From an uncultured Bilophila sp. (GTDB lineage: Bacteria > Desulfobacterota > Desulfovibrionia > Desulfovibrionales > Desulfovibrionaceae): DNA of 5,873 nt. The notes beneath the pieces were generated by a model. The model saw only the letters and a list, made by a program, of their open reading frames with translations, made no database searches and was not told the origin of the DNA. Shown here in pieces: positions 1-5,841 of the stretch. Made by a program: the position numbers and the translations under genes. Location of the stretch: NCBI GenBank assembly GCA_959604115.1, contig CAUHBW010000258.1, positions 1 to 5,873 on the forward strand, read 5' to 3'. The stretch's first letter is position 1; each line of letters opens with the position of its first letter.

Positions 1-268
1 CGAACCTTGTCGCAGGTGTCCCGGCAGCCCATGTTCATGACTCCACCGATTTCCCGGGCCACTCCGACCGCCGCGCCATGAGCACATAGCTTTTTCCACG
101 TCGCCGCCGGAAGAGCCAATCCGCAAGTACCCTTTTCCTGTCTCCACGGATTTCCCTTCTTCCGGATTGACCGTCAAAAATCCCTTCCCCACATCTTTGC
201 ACTCTTCCCGTGAAAAGAACCTCGGTGTCTCCCGAATCCGCAACGGGGCACGTCTGACGGCCTTGGGA
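1..268. other. Left-edge stretch without a defensible gene
   Basis: No convincing gene is visible. On the minus strand a frame is open from about base 173 to the left edge. Its only ATG starts are at 38 and 32, with a GGTGGAG ribosome-binding-like sequence just upstream, and they give a beginning MNMGCRDTCDKVR that runs off the window. On the plus strand, two frames open at the edge end at stops at 79-81 and 87-89, either of which could be the tail of a gene entering from the left. A convergent plus-strand gene would fit the two-way terminator at 269-324. Bases 90-268 show no gene, only pyrimidine-rich sequence and a small odd-centred palindrome, TTGAC-C-GTCAA, at 167-177. I cannot choose between the options from sequence alone. 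Confidence 0.35.
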
Positions 269-324
269 CGAAAAGAAAGGGTTCCGTGTCCGGCGACAGC
301 CGAATGCGGAACCCTTTCTTTTCG
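269..324 (-). terminator. Probable two-way intrinsic terminator
   Basis: An 18-bp perfect inverted repeat has arms at 269-286 and 307-324 around a 20-base loop. The stem has a GGGTTCCG/CGGAACCC core flanked by A-rich and T-rich ends, so on both strands the GC core is followed by TTTCTTTTCG, which can act as the U-rich tail. It lies 60 bases beyond the stop codon of the minus-strand lipoprotein gene and should end that transcript. It would equally stop any transcript coming from the left edge. Confidence 0.75.
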
Positions 325-336
325 TTTCGAGGGGGT

Positions 337-359
337 CTGGGGGGAATCATTCCCCCCAG
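337..359 (-). terminator. Compact GC-rich hairpin after the lipoprotein gene
   Basis: A 10-bp perfect stem (arms 337-346 and 350-359, CTGGGGGGAA and TTCCCCCCAG) closes on a 3-base loop. It begins 25 bases after the lipoprotein stop codon. No U-rich tail follows on the minus strand (ACCCCCTCG follows), so alone it is a poor intrinsic terminator. It is more likely to act with the hairpin at 269-324 as a tandem terminator or as 3'-end protection of the mRNA. Confidence 0.5.
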
Positions 360-384
360 CCGCCGGAGGCATCGCCTTTCTCCC

Positions 385-1917
385 CTACCTTCCCACGCGC
401 TTGGCGTGGCGGGCGAGGATTTCGTCGTAACGGGCCTTGAAGGCCACGGGATCGGCGAGCTCGAACCCGGACTGTACCGGCTGGAACACGAAGAGCGACT
501 GCGAAGCCTTGCCGTTGGACCAGCTGATGGGGGCCATGCTCCACTCCATGTTCTGGGCGGAAGCCAGACGGCCGTTCACCTGTGCGGGCGTCCACGGGCT
601 CTGAAGATTCATCACCGAAGCCATGCGGACGAAATCGTACCCGATCCCTTCCCAGAAATCGGGAACGCCCTTGCCCGACTCCGCCAGCGCCCGGACGAGC
701 GCGCCCGCCGCCGGAGAGGACGAGGTGGGGTTCCACGCGCCGGGGAAAACCGCCAGATCGAGATTCGCCACATTGACGCTCGAACGATTGGAAAGCCCCT
801 GCTCCCAGAGGGAGGTGCCCATCAGCACGAGACGATCCTCGCCCTGATAGAACAGGAACGGCACCAGCAGCTCAAGATTCTTCCAGCTGTCCGGGATGAA
901 GGCCGCCTGAAACGTGGAGGTCGGAACCGGCGTCTTGCCGCGCATGGTGCCGCCCACGAAGTCGCGCATCACGTCGCCCCAGCTTGAGGTGTCCCCGGCC
1001 TGATAGGTCGTGATCTTGGCCGCCGTGCCGTTGGCGCGCACGGACTTGAGGAACATGTCCGCCATGCGCTGGCCGTAGGTGTCCGACGGCGCGAGCACGC
1101 CGTAGCTGGAAATGCCGAGCTTGCGGGTAAAGCCCAGCACCGCGTCGATCTGGTCCTGCGGACTGGAGAAGAAACGCCACGCCACCGTGCCCTCGTCGTT
1201 CCCCTCAAGGCTGGACAGGAAGGCGAAGAAGGCATGGGAAGCCTGAAGATTGCGCGCCTTGAGCGCTGTGTAGCGATCCGCCCGCAGCGGCCCGCCCACC
1301 ATCACGCACTGCGGCGGCATCTGGGACAGCTTGTCCAGCCAGTCGGAGGATTCCGTATCCACCATCCGGACGTCCATCGAAATCCCGGAACGGGAAAGCT
1401 CGCTCTGCGCCGCCGTCGCGCCGGAAGCAATCTTGTTACCGAACGGTCCATACGCTCCGCTCAGTGGCAGGGCAAGAGCCACGCACCCGGAGCTGAGCGA
1501 CGGCTGTGACGTCCCGGACGCCCCGAGCTGGCTCCGGATTTCCCGCCACGCGGGAGTGGCTTCCGCACCGGGCGCAAGATCCTTCCAGAATTTCAGAGCG
1601 TTCTGCGCGCCCTGCGTATTGCCGCTGGCAAGTGCGGCGCGCGCCACCCGTTCCCACGCCAGAGCGCGCTGCGCGACGGGCAGCGCCGCATCACGGGCCA
1701 CGACGTTGTACAGACGCTCGGCTTCGGCGTATTTGCCCGCCTGCCATGCGGCGTCGGCCTGACTCGAAAGCGGCTGTCCGCTCACGGCATGGCCGGGCTG
1801 GGACGGGATTCCGCCCCCGGCAACGAAAACGGTACGGCCGCACCCGCCGAGCAGCAGGAGCCCCGCCAATGCGATCAGTGCGCCTGCCCGCGCAGGCCGT
1901 TTCAGACAACCGTTCAT
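385..1917 (-). CDS. Penicillin-binding-protein activator (LpoA-like) periplasmic-binding lipoprotein
   Basis: The product is a 510-residue lipoprotein. A positively charged start and hydrophobic segment (about residues 5-25) lead to a lipobox, LLGGC, with Cys26 as the lipidated residue. Residues about 52-132 are Ala-rich and helical, with a TPR-like unit (AAWQAGKYAEAERLYNVV). From about residue 144 (CVALALPLSGAYGPFGNKI) to the end it resembles the type I periplasmic-binding fold used by branched-chain amino-acid binding proteins and by LpoA, which activates a bifunctional peptidoglycan synthase. Typical elements are GPLRAD (209-214), YGVLAPSDTYGQRMA (272-286) and GYDFVRMASVM (426-436). The helical part is shorter than in enterobacterial LpoA. 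The ATG at 1917 is chosen because TTTGGGGGAA precedes it at good spacing and a signal peptide follows; 99 open codons upstream are ignored. The gene stands alone and diverges from neuB. It could instead be a ligand-binding lipoprotein unrelated to peptidoglycan; the fold is firmer than the role. Confidence 0.85.
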   Translation of the reverse strand: MNGCLKRPARAGALIALAGLLLLGGCGRTVFVAGGGIPSQPGHAVSGQPLSSQADAAWQAGKYAEAERLYNVVARDAALPVAQRALAWERVARAALASGNTQGAQNALKFWKDLAPGAEATPAWREIRSQLGASGTSQPSLSSGCVALALPLSGAYGPFGNKIASGATAAQSELSRSGISMDVRMVDTESSDWLDKLSQMPPQCVMVGGPLRADRYTALKARNLQASHAFFAFLSSLEGNDEGTVAWRFFSSPQDQIDAVLGFTRKLGISSYGVLAPSDTYGQRMADMFLKSVRANGTAAKITTYQAGDTSSWGDVMRDFVGGTMRGKTPVPTSTFQAAFIPDSWKNLELLVPFLFYQGEDRLVLMGTSLWEQGLSNRSSVNVANLDLAVFPGAWNPTSSSPAAGALVRALAESGKGVPDFWEGIGYDFVRMASVMNLQSPWTPAQVNGRLASAQNMEWSMAPISWSNGKASQSLFVFQPVQSGFELADPVAFKARYDEILARHAKRVGR

Positions 1918-1990
1918 GATTTCCCCCAAAGATATGGTTCCATCCGCGTACGGGAACGCCGCACCGGAAACGAAGAGCTTGCGGAAACGC

Positions 1991-2022
1991 CGGAGGCACC
2001 TCCGAAAGCCGCGCGTGATCAC
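1991..2022. promoter_or_regulatory. Palindromes in the divergent intergenic region
   Basis: Two short palindromes lie close together in the 375-base region between the lipoprotein and neuB starts. CGGAGG-CA-CCTCCG occupies 1991-2004 and GTGATCAC occupies 2015-2022; the latter continues into TGTGA. They are about 75-105 bases upstream of the lipoprotein ATG, where an operator or leader hairpin could sit. Sequences this short can occur by chance in GC-rich DNA, so this is only a candidate site. Confidence 0.25.
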
Positions 2023-2218
2023 TGTGAAACGCTTTAAAACTATCGTATGGCGGAAGACGAGGCAAGCCCGTTCGCCCCGACGGCACGCCGCCCGCTCCCG
2101 GCTGTTCAGGGCCGGAACGACGCCGTTTTCCCCGACGGCAATGGCGAAATCCTCGCCTCCGAAGCCCCACGATCCGGCCCGTTTTCCCCTGACGACGGGA
2201 CGAAACGGCGCCACCTAT

Positions 2219-2247
2219 TTGACCGGCGTTCGCGGCAAGGGTACAAG
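2219..2247 (+). promoter_or_regulatory. Candidate sigma-70-type promoter of neuB
   Basis: A -35-like TTGACC (2219-2224, five of six consensus bases) is followed after exactly 17 bases by a -10-like TACAAG (2242-2247, four of six). Transcription would begin near 2254, giving a leader of about 39 bases before the neuB ATG at 2293. The spacing is ideal and the position sensible, but the -10 box is weak and nothing beyond the sequence supports it. Confidence 0.45.
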
Positions 2248-2292
2248 GCAGGGAACCCGTTTCGCAACCTTTCGCACCTTCATGGAGCGTTT

Positions 2293-3351
2293 ATGAATCT
2301 CGTTGAACTCATCGCCAACCATCCCGTTCCGTCCACCCGATTTGAACGGCCCTACGTCATCGCCGAAGCCGGAGTGAACCACGAAGGCAGCATGGACATC
2401 GCCCGCCGCCTCATCGACGAAGCCGCCCTCGGCGGCGCGGACGCCATCAAGTTCCAGACCTACAAGGCGGGCACCCTCGCCTCCAGGCATTCCCCGGCCT
2501 ACTGGGACACCACCAAGGAACCCACCCCGAGCCAGTACGAACTGTTCAAAAAGCACGACTCCTTCTGGAAGGGCGAGTTCGAGGCCCTCAAGAAGCACTG
2601 CGATCAGGCCGGAATCGCCTTCATGTCCACGCCGTTCGACGTGGAGTCCGCCCGATTCCTCAACGACATGATGGACGTCTTCAAGATTTCCTCCTCGGAC
2701 ATCACGAACCGCCCCTTCATCGAATTCATGTGCGATTTCAACAAGCCGATCATCCTGTCCACCGGCGCGTCCGGCCTCGCGGAAATTGCCGAGGCCGTGA
2801 GCTGGATCGAAGTCAAGGGCAATCCGCTGGCATTGCTGCACTGCGTGCTGAACTACCCCACGATGGACGAAAACGCCGCGCTCGGCATGATTCCGGCGCT
2901 CGTCCGCCACTTCCCGCAGCACGTGATCGGCTACTCCGACCACACCCTGCCCAACGACATGAAGGTGCTTGAAGTCGCCACCCTGCTCGGCGCGCGGATT
3001 CTTGAAAAGCATTTCAGCCACGACAAGACCCTGCCCGGCAACGACCATTACCACGCGATGGACTACAAGGATCTCCAGCTCTTCCGCAAGAACTTCGACC
3101 GGACCCTGTCCATGATCGGCGAAATGAAGATCGAGGCGCTGGCCTCCGAAGAGCCCGCCCGCCAAAACGCGCGCCGCTCCCTTGTCGCCAGCCGCGACAT
3201 TCCCGCCGGAAAGGTCATCGACAAGGACGATCTCACATGGAAGCGTCCCGCCGGAGGCATCAGCCCCCGCAACTACTACGACGTGCTCGGCATGGTCGCC
3301 CGCGCCGACATCGAGGAAGACACCGTCCTCCAGTGGTCGCATCTGGAATAG
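2293..3351 (+). CDS. neuB: N-acetylneuraminate synthase family protein (nonulosonate synthase)
   Basis: The product, 352 residues, is a complete NeuB-family enzyme. These condense phosphoenolpyruvate with an N-acetylmannosamine-type sugar in the cytoplasm to form a nine-carbon acid (sialic, legionaminic or pseudaminic acid type). The TIM-barrel domain spans about residues 20-280: YVIAEAGVNHEG (21-32), AIKFQTYK (51-58), FMSTPFD (110-116), KISSSDITN (131-139), KPIILSTGAS (151-160), LLHCVLNYPT (181-190), GYSDHT (213-218) and EKHF (238-241). His217 and His240 match the family's metal-binding histidines. A C-terminal SAF (antifreeze-like) domain covers about 295-350, including KRPAGGISPRNYYDVLG. 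Length is normal. The ATG at 2293 has GGAG five bases upstream, and conservation begins just after it, so 82 open codons upstream are ignored. Which nonulosonic acid is made cannot be told from sequence alone; the stretch DKTLPGNDHYHAMD (244-257) marks a subgroup. The rest of the pathway is not in the window. Confidence 0.93.
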   Translation: MNLVELIANHPVPSTRFERPYVIAEAGVNHEGSMDIARRLIDEAALGGADAIKFQTYKAGTLASRHSPAYWDTTKEPTPSQYELFKKHDSFWKGEFEALKKHCDQAGIAFMSTPFDVESARFLNDMMDVFKISSSDITNRPFIEFMCDFNKPIILSTGASGLAEIAEAVSWIEVKGNPLALLHCVLNYPTMDENAALGMIPALVRHFPQHVIGYSDHTLPNDMKVLEVATLLGARILEKHFSHDKTLPGNDHYHAMDYKDLQLFRKNFDRTLSMIGEMKIEALASEEPARQNARRSLVASRDIPAGKVIDKDDLTWKRPAGGISPRNYYDVLGMVARADIEEDTVLQWSHLE

Positions 3352-3359
3352 CGACGGAC

Positions 3360-3393
3360 GCCGGGGAGGCCCCTCTCCCCGGCCTTTCCCTTC
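3360..3393 (+). terminator. Terminator-like hairpin after neuB
   Basis: A 9-bp perfect stem (arms 3360-3368 and 3375-3383, GCCGGGGAG and CTCCCCGGC) with a 6-base loop starts 8 bases after the neuB stop codon. It is followed by the pyrimidine tract CTTTCCCTTCC, less T-rich than a classic intrinsic terminator. It may end or reduce neuB transcription before the next gene. Confidence 0.5.
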
Positions 3394-3420
3394 CCCGGAC
3401 GCCCGCGAGGAGTCCGGGGA
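3392..3420. repeat. Second inverted repeat after neuB
   Basis: A perfect 9-bp inverted repeat (TCCCCGGAC at 3392-3400, GTCCGGGGA at 3412-3420) flanks an 11-base loop directly after the first hairpin. No U-rich tail follows. It could be a back-up terminator, a 3'-end stabilising stem or a protein-binding site. The arms share the CCGGGG core of the preceding hairpin, so alternative pairings between the two are possible. Confidence 0.4.
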
Positions 3421-3570
3421 CAACGCACGCGGCGATCTTCCGCCGCCGTTCCGCGCGGAGGCGTCCGCAAGACTATCATTGAGCATCCGTCCGTTGTGCT
3501 CCATTTCCATAGGAAACGGCCAGCCCCTCCGGCTCGAACGGCCTCGCGGGGAACAGCCGTACCGGCAGGT
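3421..3570. other. Non-coding spacer upstream of the small exported-protein gene
   Basis: No gene is supported here. It contains a 6-bp hairpin (GCGGCG at 3429-3434, CGCCGC at 3441-3446), a 10-bp palindrome TCCGCGCGGA (3450-3459) and an isolated -10-like TATCAT (3474-3479) without a good -35 partner. The promoter for the downstream pair of genes probably lies in or near this stretch, but I cannot place it. Confidence 0.35.
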
Positions 3571-3594
3571 CCGGGAAAGCCCTCCCTTTCCCGG
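3571..3594 (+). promoter_or_regulatory. Leader hairpin upstream of the small exported-protein gene
   Basis: A perfect 9-bp stem (CCGGGAAAG at 3571-3579, CTTTCCCGG at 3586-3594) with a 6-base loop ends 32 bases before the ATG at 3627. Just behind it comes an 11-base stretch (3600-3610) that also occurs in the neuB leader. It could be a leader structure, an operator or an attenuator stem; no U-rich run follows, so a terminator is less likely. Confidence 0.35.
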
Positions 3595-3626
3595 TGTTCC
3601 GCAACCTTTCTTCACAAGGAAATGTC

Positions 3627-4103
3627 ATGAAAAAGATGCTGATGGCCGTCGCCTGCGCAATGCTGCTGAGTCCCGCGTACGCGAACGCGTCGTGGTTCGG
3701 ATCGGACGGCCCGAAGGACACGGACGAGATCACCCCGTTGCAGTATTCCGCCCTGCTCGGCCTGCGGGACATCGATCCGGTGATGTTCCGTTCGAAACTG
3801 CTGCCTCTCATCAACGAGGCCATGAAGGACGGCAAGATCACCGTCGGCGAATGCAAGGAAATCGAAAAGGCCGCCGGAAACGTGGCTCCCGCATTCTACG
3901 AGGCCGCGCGCACGCCGAGTTTTCAGGAAAGCCTGACCGAAACCATGGACAAGGCCAAGGCGGGCGGCAAGGATTTGGGCTCGAAACTTGAGGATACCCT
4001 CAACAACCAGCTCCCGCAGCTTTTCGACGACGCCATCGATCTCTTCCGGGATCAGATGAAGCAGTACAACAAGGAAAAACCAGAAGCGCCCACATCCCTG
4101 TAA
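3627..4103 (+). CDS. Small exported protein with a degenerate EF-hand-like loop; function unknown
   Basis: I do not recognise a named family. The 158-residue product begins with a clear Sec signal peptide (MKKMLMAVACAMLLSPAYANA), probably cut after residue 21, which would leave a soluble periplasmic or secreted protein of about 137 residues. The mature part looks helical. Residues 64-75 (EAMKDGKITVGE) fit an EF-hand loop at positions 1, 5, 6, 8 and 12 (Glu, Asp, Gly, Ile, Glu), but position 3 is Met and there is no paired second loop, so calcium binding is uncertain. The same DGKIT..E pattern occurs in TerB-like helical domains. The only mature cysteine is Cys76. The tail is polar, with several Asp/Gln/Lys-rich helices. 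The ATG at 3627 is chosen for AAGGA six bases upstream and the signal peptide behind it; an in-frame ATG at 3594 lacks both. The next gene starts 27 bases after the stop, suggesting co-transcription. Confidence 0.8.
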   Translation: MKKMLMAVACAMLLSPAYANASWFGSDGPKDTDEITPLQYSALLGLRDIDPVMFRSKLLPLINEAMKDGKITVGECKEIEKAAGNVAPAFYEAARTPSFQESLTETMDKAKAGGKDLGSKLEDTLNNQLPQLFDDAIDLFRDQMKQYNKEKPEAPTSL

Positions 4104-4130
4104 AGCCTGTGGCGTGGAAAGAGGCCACCT

Positions 4131-5828
4131 GTGACCACCTCACCCATCACGACGCTGATTCTTGGTACAGCCCCGGAAAACGCGACCCCGGCCGACTTCG
4201 TGCTGGCCGGGCCGTGGTGTACGGCTCCCGCCTCCGCCAAAGAGGCCGGATTCGACATGCCCGCGGAACCGCTGGCCGATCCCGATCGGCTGGAAACCGC
4301 CGCCAAACAGGCCCGCCAGCTCGTCACGCAGCTTGCCCCGCGTCTCCGGGACGCCCTCAACGAACGCTGCGGCACGCGGCACGACGACCGCTACTGGGAT
4401 TTCGTGCTGGCCCCGTGGCTCGTGCGCGTCTCGGAAACGCTGATCGACCGCCTGCACCGCGCCGCCGGGATTCTGGACGCCTTCGGCGACAGAACGCTCG
4501 CCGTCCCCGTCCTGCCGGAAGCCTCGGCGTTCTCGTTCGCGGACACGCAGGACTTCATCATGGGCGGCATCCTGAATCCGCAGTGGAACCACTGGCTGTT
4601 CTCGCGACTGCTCAAACGGCGCTGGCCCGCCGGATGGACCGCCGAGGATCTGCCTCCCGTGCGGCGGGACGCCTCGCCCCGTAAACCGGAAGGCCTCTTG
4701 CGGCGTCTCGCCCGCAGCGTCGTGTTCAGCCTGCCTTTCCCGCGCATCAAGGGATTCAGCCTCAAGCAATCGCTCGATCTGTCCCTTGTGCTCATGCTCA
4801 ACCGGGATCGCCGCGACGACACGATCCCTCTCCGGCTGCTCGGGGAACCGTCCGCGCCGCCCCTGCCCCTCGGCTTTACCGAGGACGAGGCGTTCGAGTT
4901 CGCCATGTCCCTGCTGCCCCAGTCTCTGCGTAATGCCTCCATCCCGCTTTCCCTCGGGCACGAGCGGGCGCGCATCCGTTCGCGCGTGGTCAGCGTGGCG
5001 GCCTGCGAGGAGGACGCCTACCGCATCGAAATGGCCCTGCACCGGGGGCGCGGCTGCCGGATGATCTTCATCCAGCACGGCGGGGAGTACGGCTACGTCA
5101 AAACATCCGTGGCCTATCCGCTCGTGGAATATTGCCAGCACCGCTTCATCACCTGGGGCTGGAGGCACCACGGCGCGATGCCCGGCAACTTCCTGCCGCT
5201 GCCCCATCCTCAGCTCGCCGCCCTGCGCGGCAGGCACCGGGAGTCCTCGCCCACGCTGCTGTTCGTGGGCACGGAAATGGCCCTGTTGCCCTACACGCTC
5301 AAGTCCATGCTGCGGGGACGCCAGCACTTCGCCTATCGCGAGGACAAGGCCCGCTTCATGGCCGCCCTGCCCGAAGCGATCCGCGCCCAGGCCCAGTATC
5401 GGCCCTATTTCAACGTGCCCTCGTCGCTTGAGGATGCGCCGTGGATGCTGCGCCGGTTCCCCGACATCATCCGCTGCGCCGGGCCGCTCGAACCGCACAT
5501 GCTCGGGTGCCGCCTGCTGGTGCTCGATCACGCCGGAACCACGCTGGCGCAGGCCCTCGCGGCGGACATTCCCTTCCTGCTCTACTGGAATCCCGAAACC
5601 GCGAGCTTCACGCCCGAGGCTCTGCCTCTGCTCGACAAGCTCCGCGAGGCGGGCATCCTGCACGATACCCCGGAATCCGCCGCCGCCAAGGCCGCCGAAG
5701 TCTGGGACGACGTCCCCGGCTGGTGGGGCTCCGTCCGCGCCGCCTGCAAGCCGTGGGCCTCGCAGCACGCCCTCACCAACAACGACGACGTGCCGCACGT
5801 CTGGAAGCTGATTTTGAAGGATATTTAG
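4131..5828 (+). CDS. LIC12162-family putative surface-glycan transferase
   Basis: The 565-residue product matches, in length and motif order, the LIC12162 family of putative transferases (TIGR04331), often found in lipopolysaccharide or other surface-sugar loci and, as far as I know, without a proven reaction. Visible signatures are GPWC (27-30), RYWDFVLAPWL (87-97), QHGGEYGY (315-322), TWGW (341-344), LLFVGTE (376-382), LVLDHAGTTLAQALAADIPF (463-482) and LYWNPE (484-489), followed by EAGILHDTPESAA and a Trp-rich segment (WDDVPGWW, 525-532). The C-terminal half resembles a GT-B-like nucleotide-sugar or CDP-polyol transferase. No signal peptide or membrane segment is seen, so it should be cytoplasmic. 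The start is GTG at 4131, with GAGG six bases upstream. As I remember the family, QHGG is followed by Gly rather than Glu317. It probably shares a transcript with the preceding small gene, and neuB upstream suggests a nonulosonate-linked substrate. That substrate is inference. Confidence 0.85.
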   Translation: MTTSPITTLILGTAPENATPADFVLAGPWCTAPASAKEAGFDMPAEPLADPDRLETAAKQARQLVTQLAPRLRDALNERCGTRHDDRYWDFVLAPWLVRVSETLIDRLHRAAGILDAFGDRTLAVPVLPEASAFSFADTQDFIMGGILNPQWNHWLFSRLLKRRWPAGWTAEDLPPVRRDASPRKPEGLLRRLARSVVFSLPFPRIKGFSLKQSLDLSLVLMLNRDRRDDTIPLRLLGEPSAPPLPLGFTEDEAFEFAMSLLPQSLRNASIPLSLGHERARIRSRVVSVAACEEDAYRIEMALHRGRGCRMIFIQHGGEYGYVKTSVAYPLVEYCQHRFITWGWRHHGAMPGNFLPLPHPQLAALRGRHRESSPTLLFVGTEMALLPYTLKSMLRGRQHFAYREDKARFMAALPEAIRAQAQYRPYFNVPSSLEDAPWMLRRFPDIIRCAGPLEPHMLGCRLLVLDHAGTTLAQALAADIPFLLYWNPETASFTPEALPLLDKLREAGILHDTPESAAAKAAEVWDDVPGWWGSVRAACKPWASQHALTNNDDVPHVWKLILKDI

Positions 5829-5841
5829 AAATTGGAGGGGG

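Noticed and set aside
167..177. TTGAC-C-GTCAA palindrome as an operator or promoter
   Set aside because: The arms are only 5 bp, and neither strand has a -10 box at the right distance.
286..987. 233-codon plus-strand frame opposite the end of the lipoprotein gene
   Set aside because: It runs through the terminator hairpins and antisense to a coding region, and has an Arg/His-rich composition without any domain.
2039..2065. Possible minus-strand promoter for the lipoprotein (TTGCCT and GATAGT)
   Set aside because: Each box matches only four of six consensus bases and the spacer is 15 bases, so it is too weak to list as a feature.
1918..2214. N-terminal extension of the lipoprotein by 99 codons
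   Set aside because: It would bury the signal peptide and lipobox inside the protein; the ATG at 1917 has a good ribosome-binding site.
2047..2292. N-terminal extension of NeuB by 82 codons
   Set aside because: Family similarity starts just after the ATG at 2293, which has GGAG at proper spacing. The extension also overlaps the candidate promoter.
2215..3615. 466-codon open frame on the minus strand opposite neuB
   Set aside because: It is the antisense of a conserved NeuB coding region, has low-complexity Gly/Val/Asp-rich content typical of GC-rich shadow frames, and shows no recognisable domain.
4140..5798. 552-codon open frame on the minus strand opposite the putative transferase gene
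   Set aside because: The plus strand carries a full LIC12162-family protein with motifs in order. The antisense frame is Arg/Gly/Glu-rich without motifs, as expected from GC bias.
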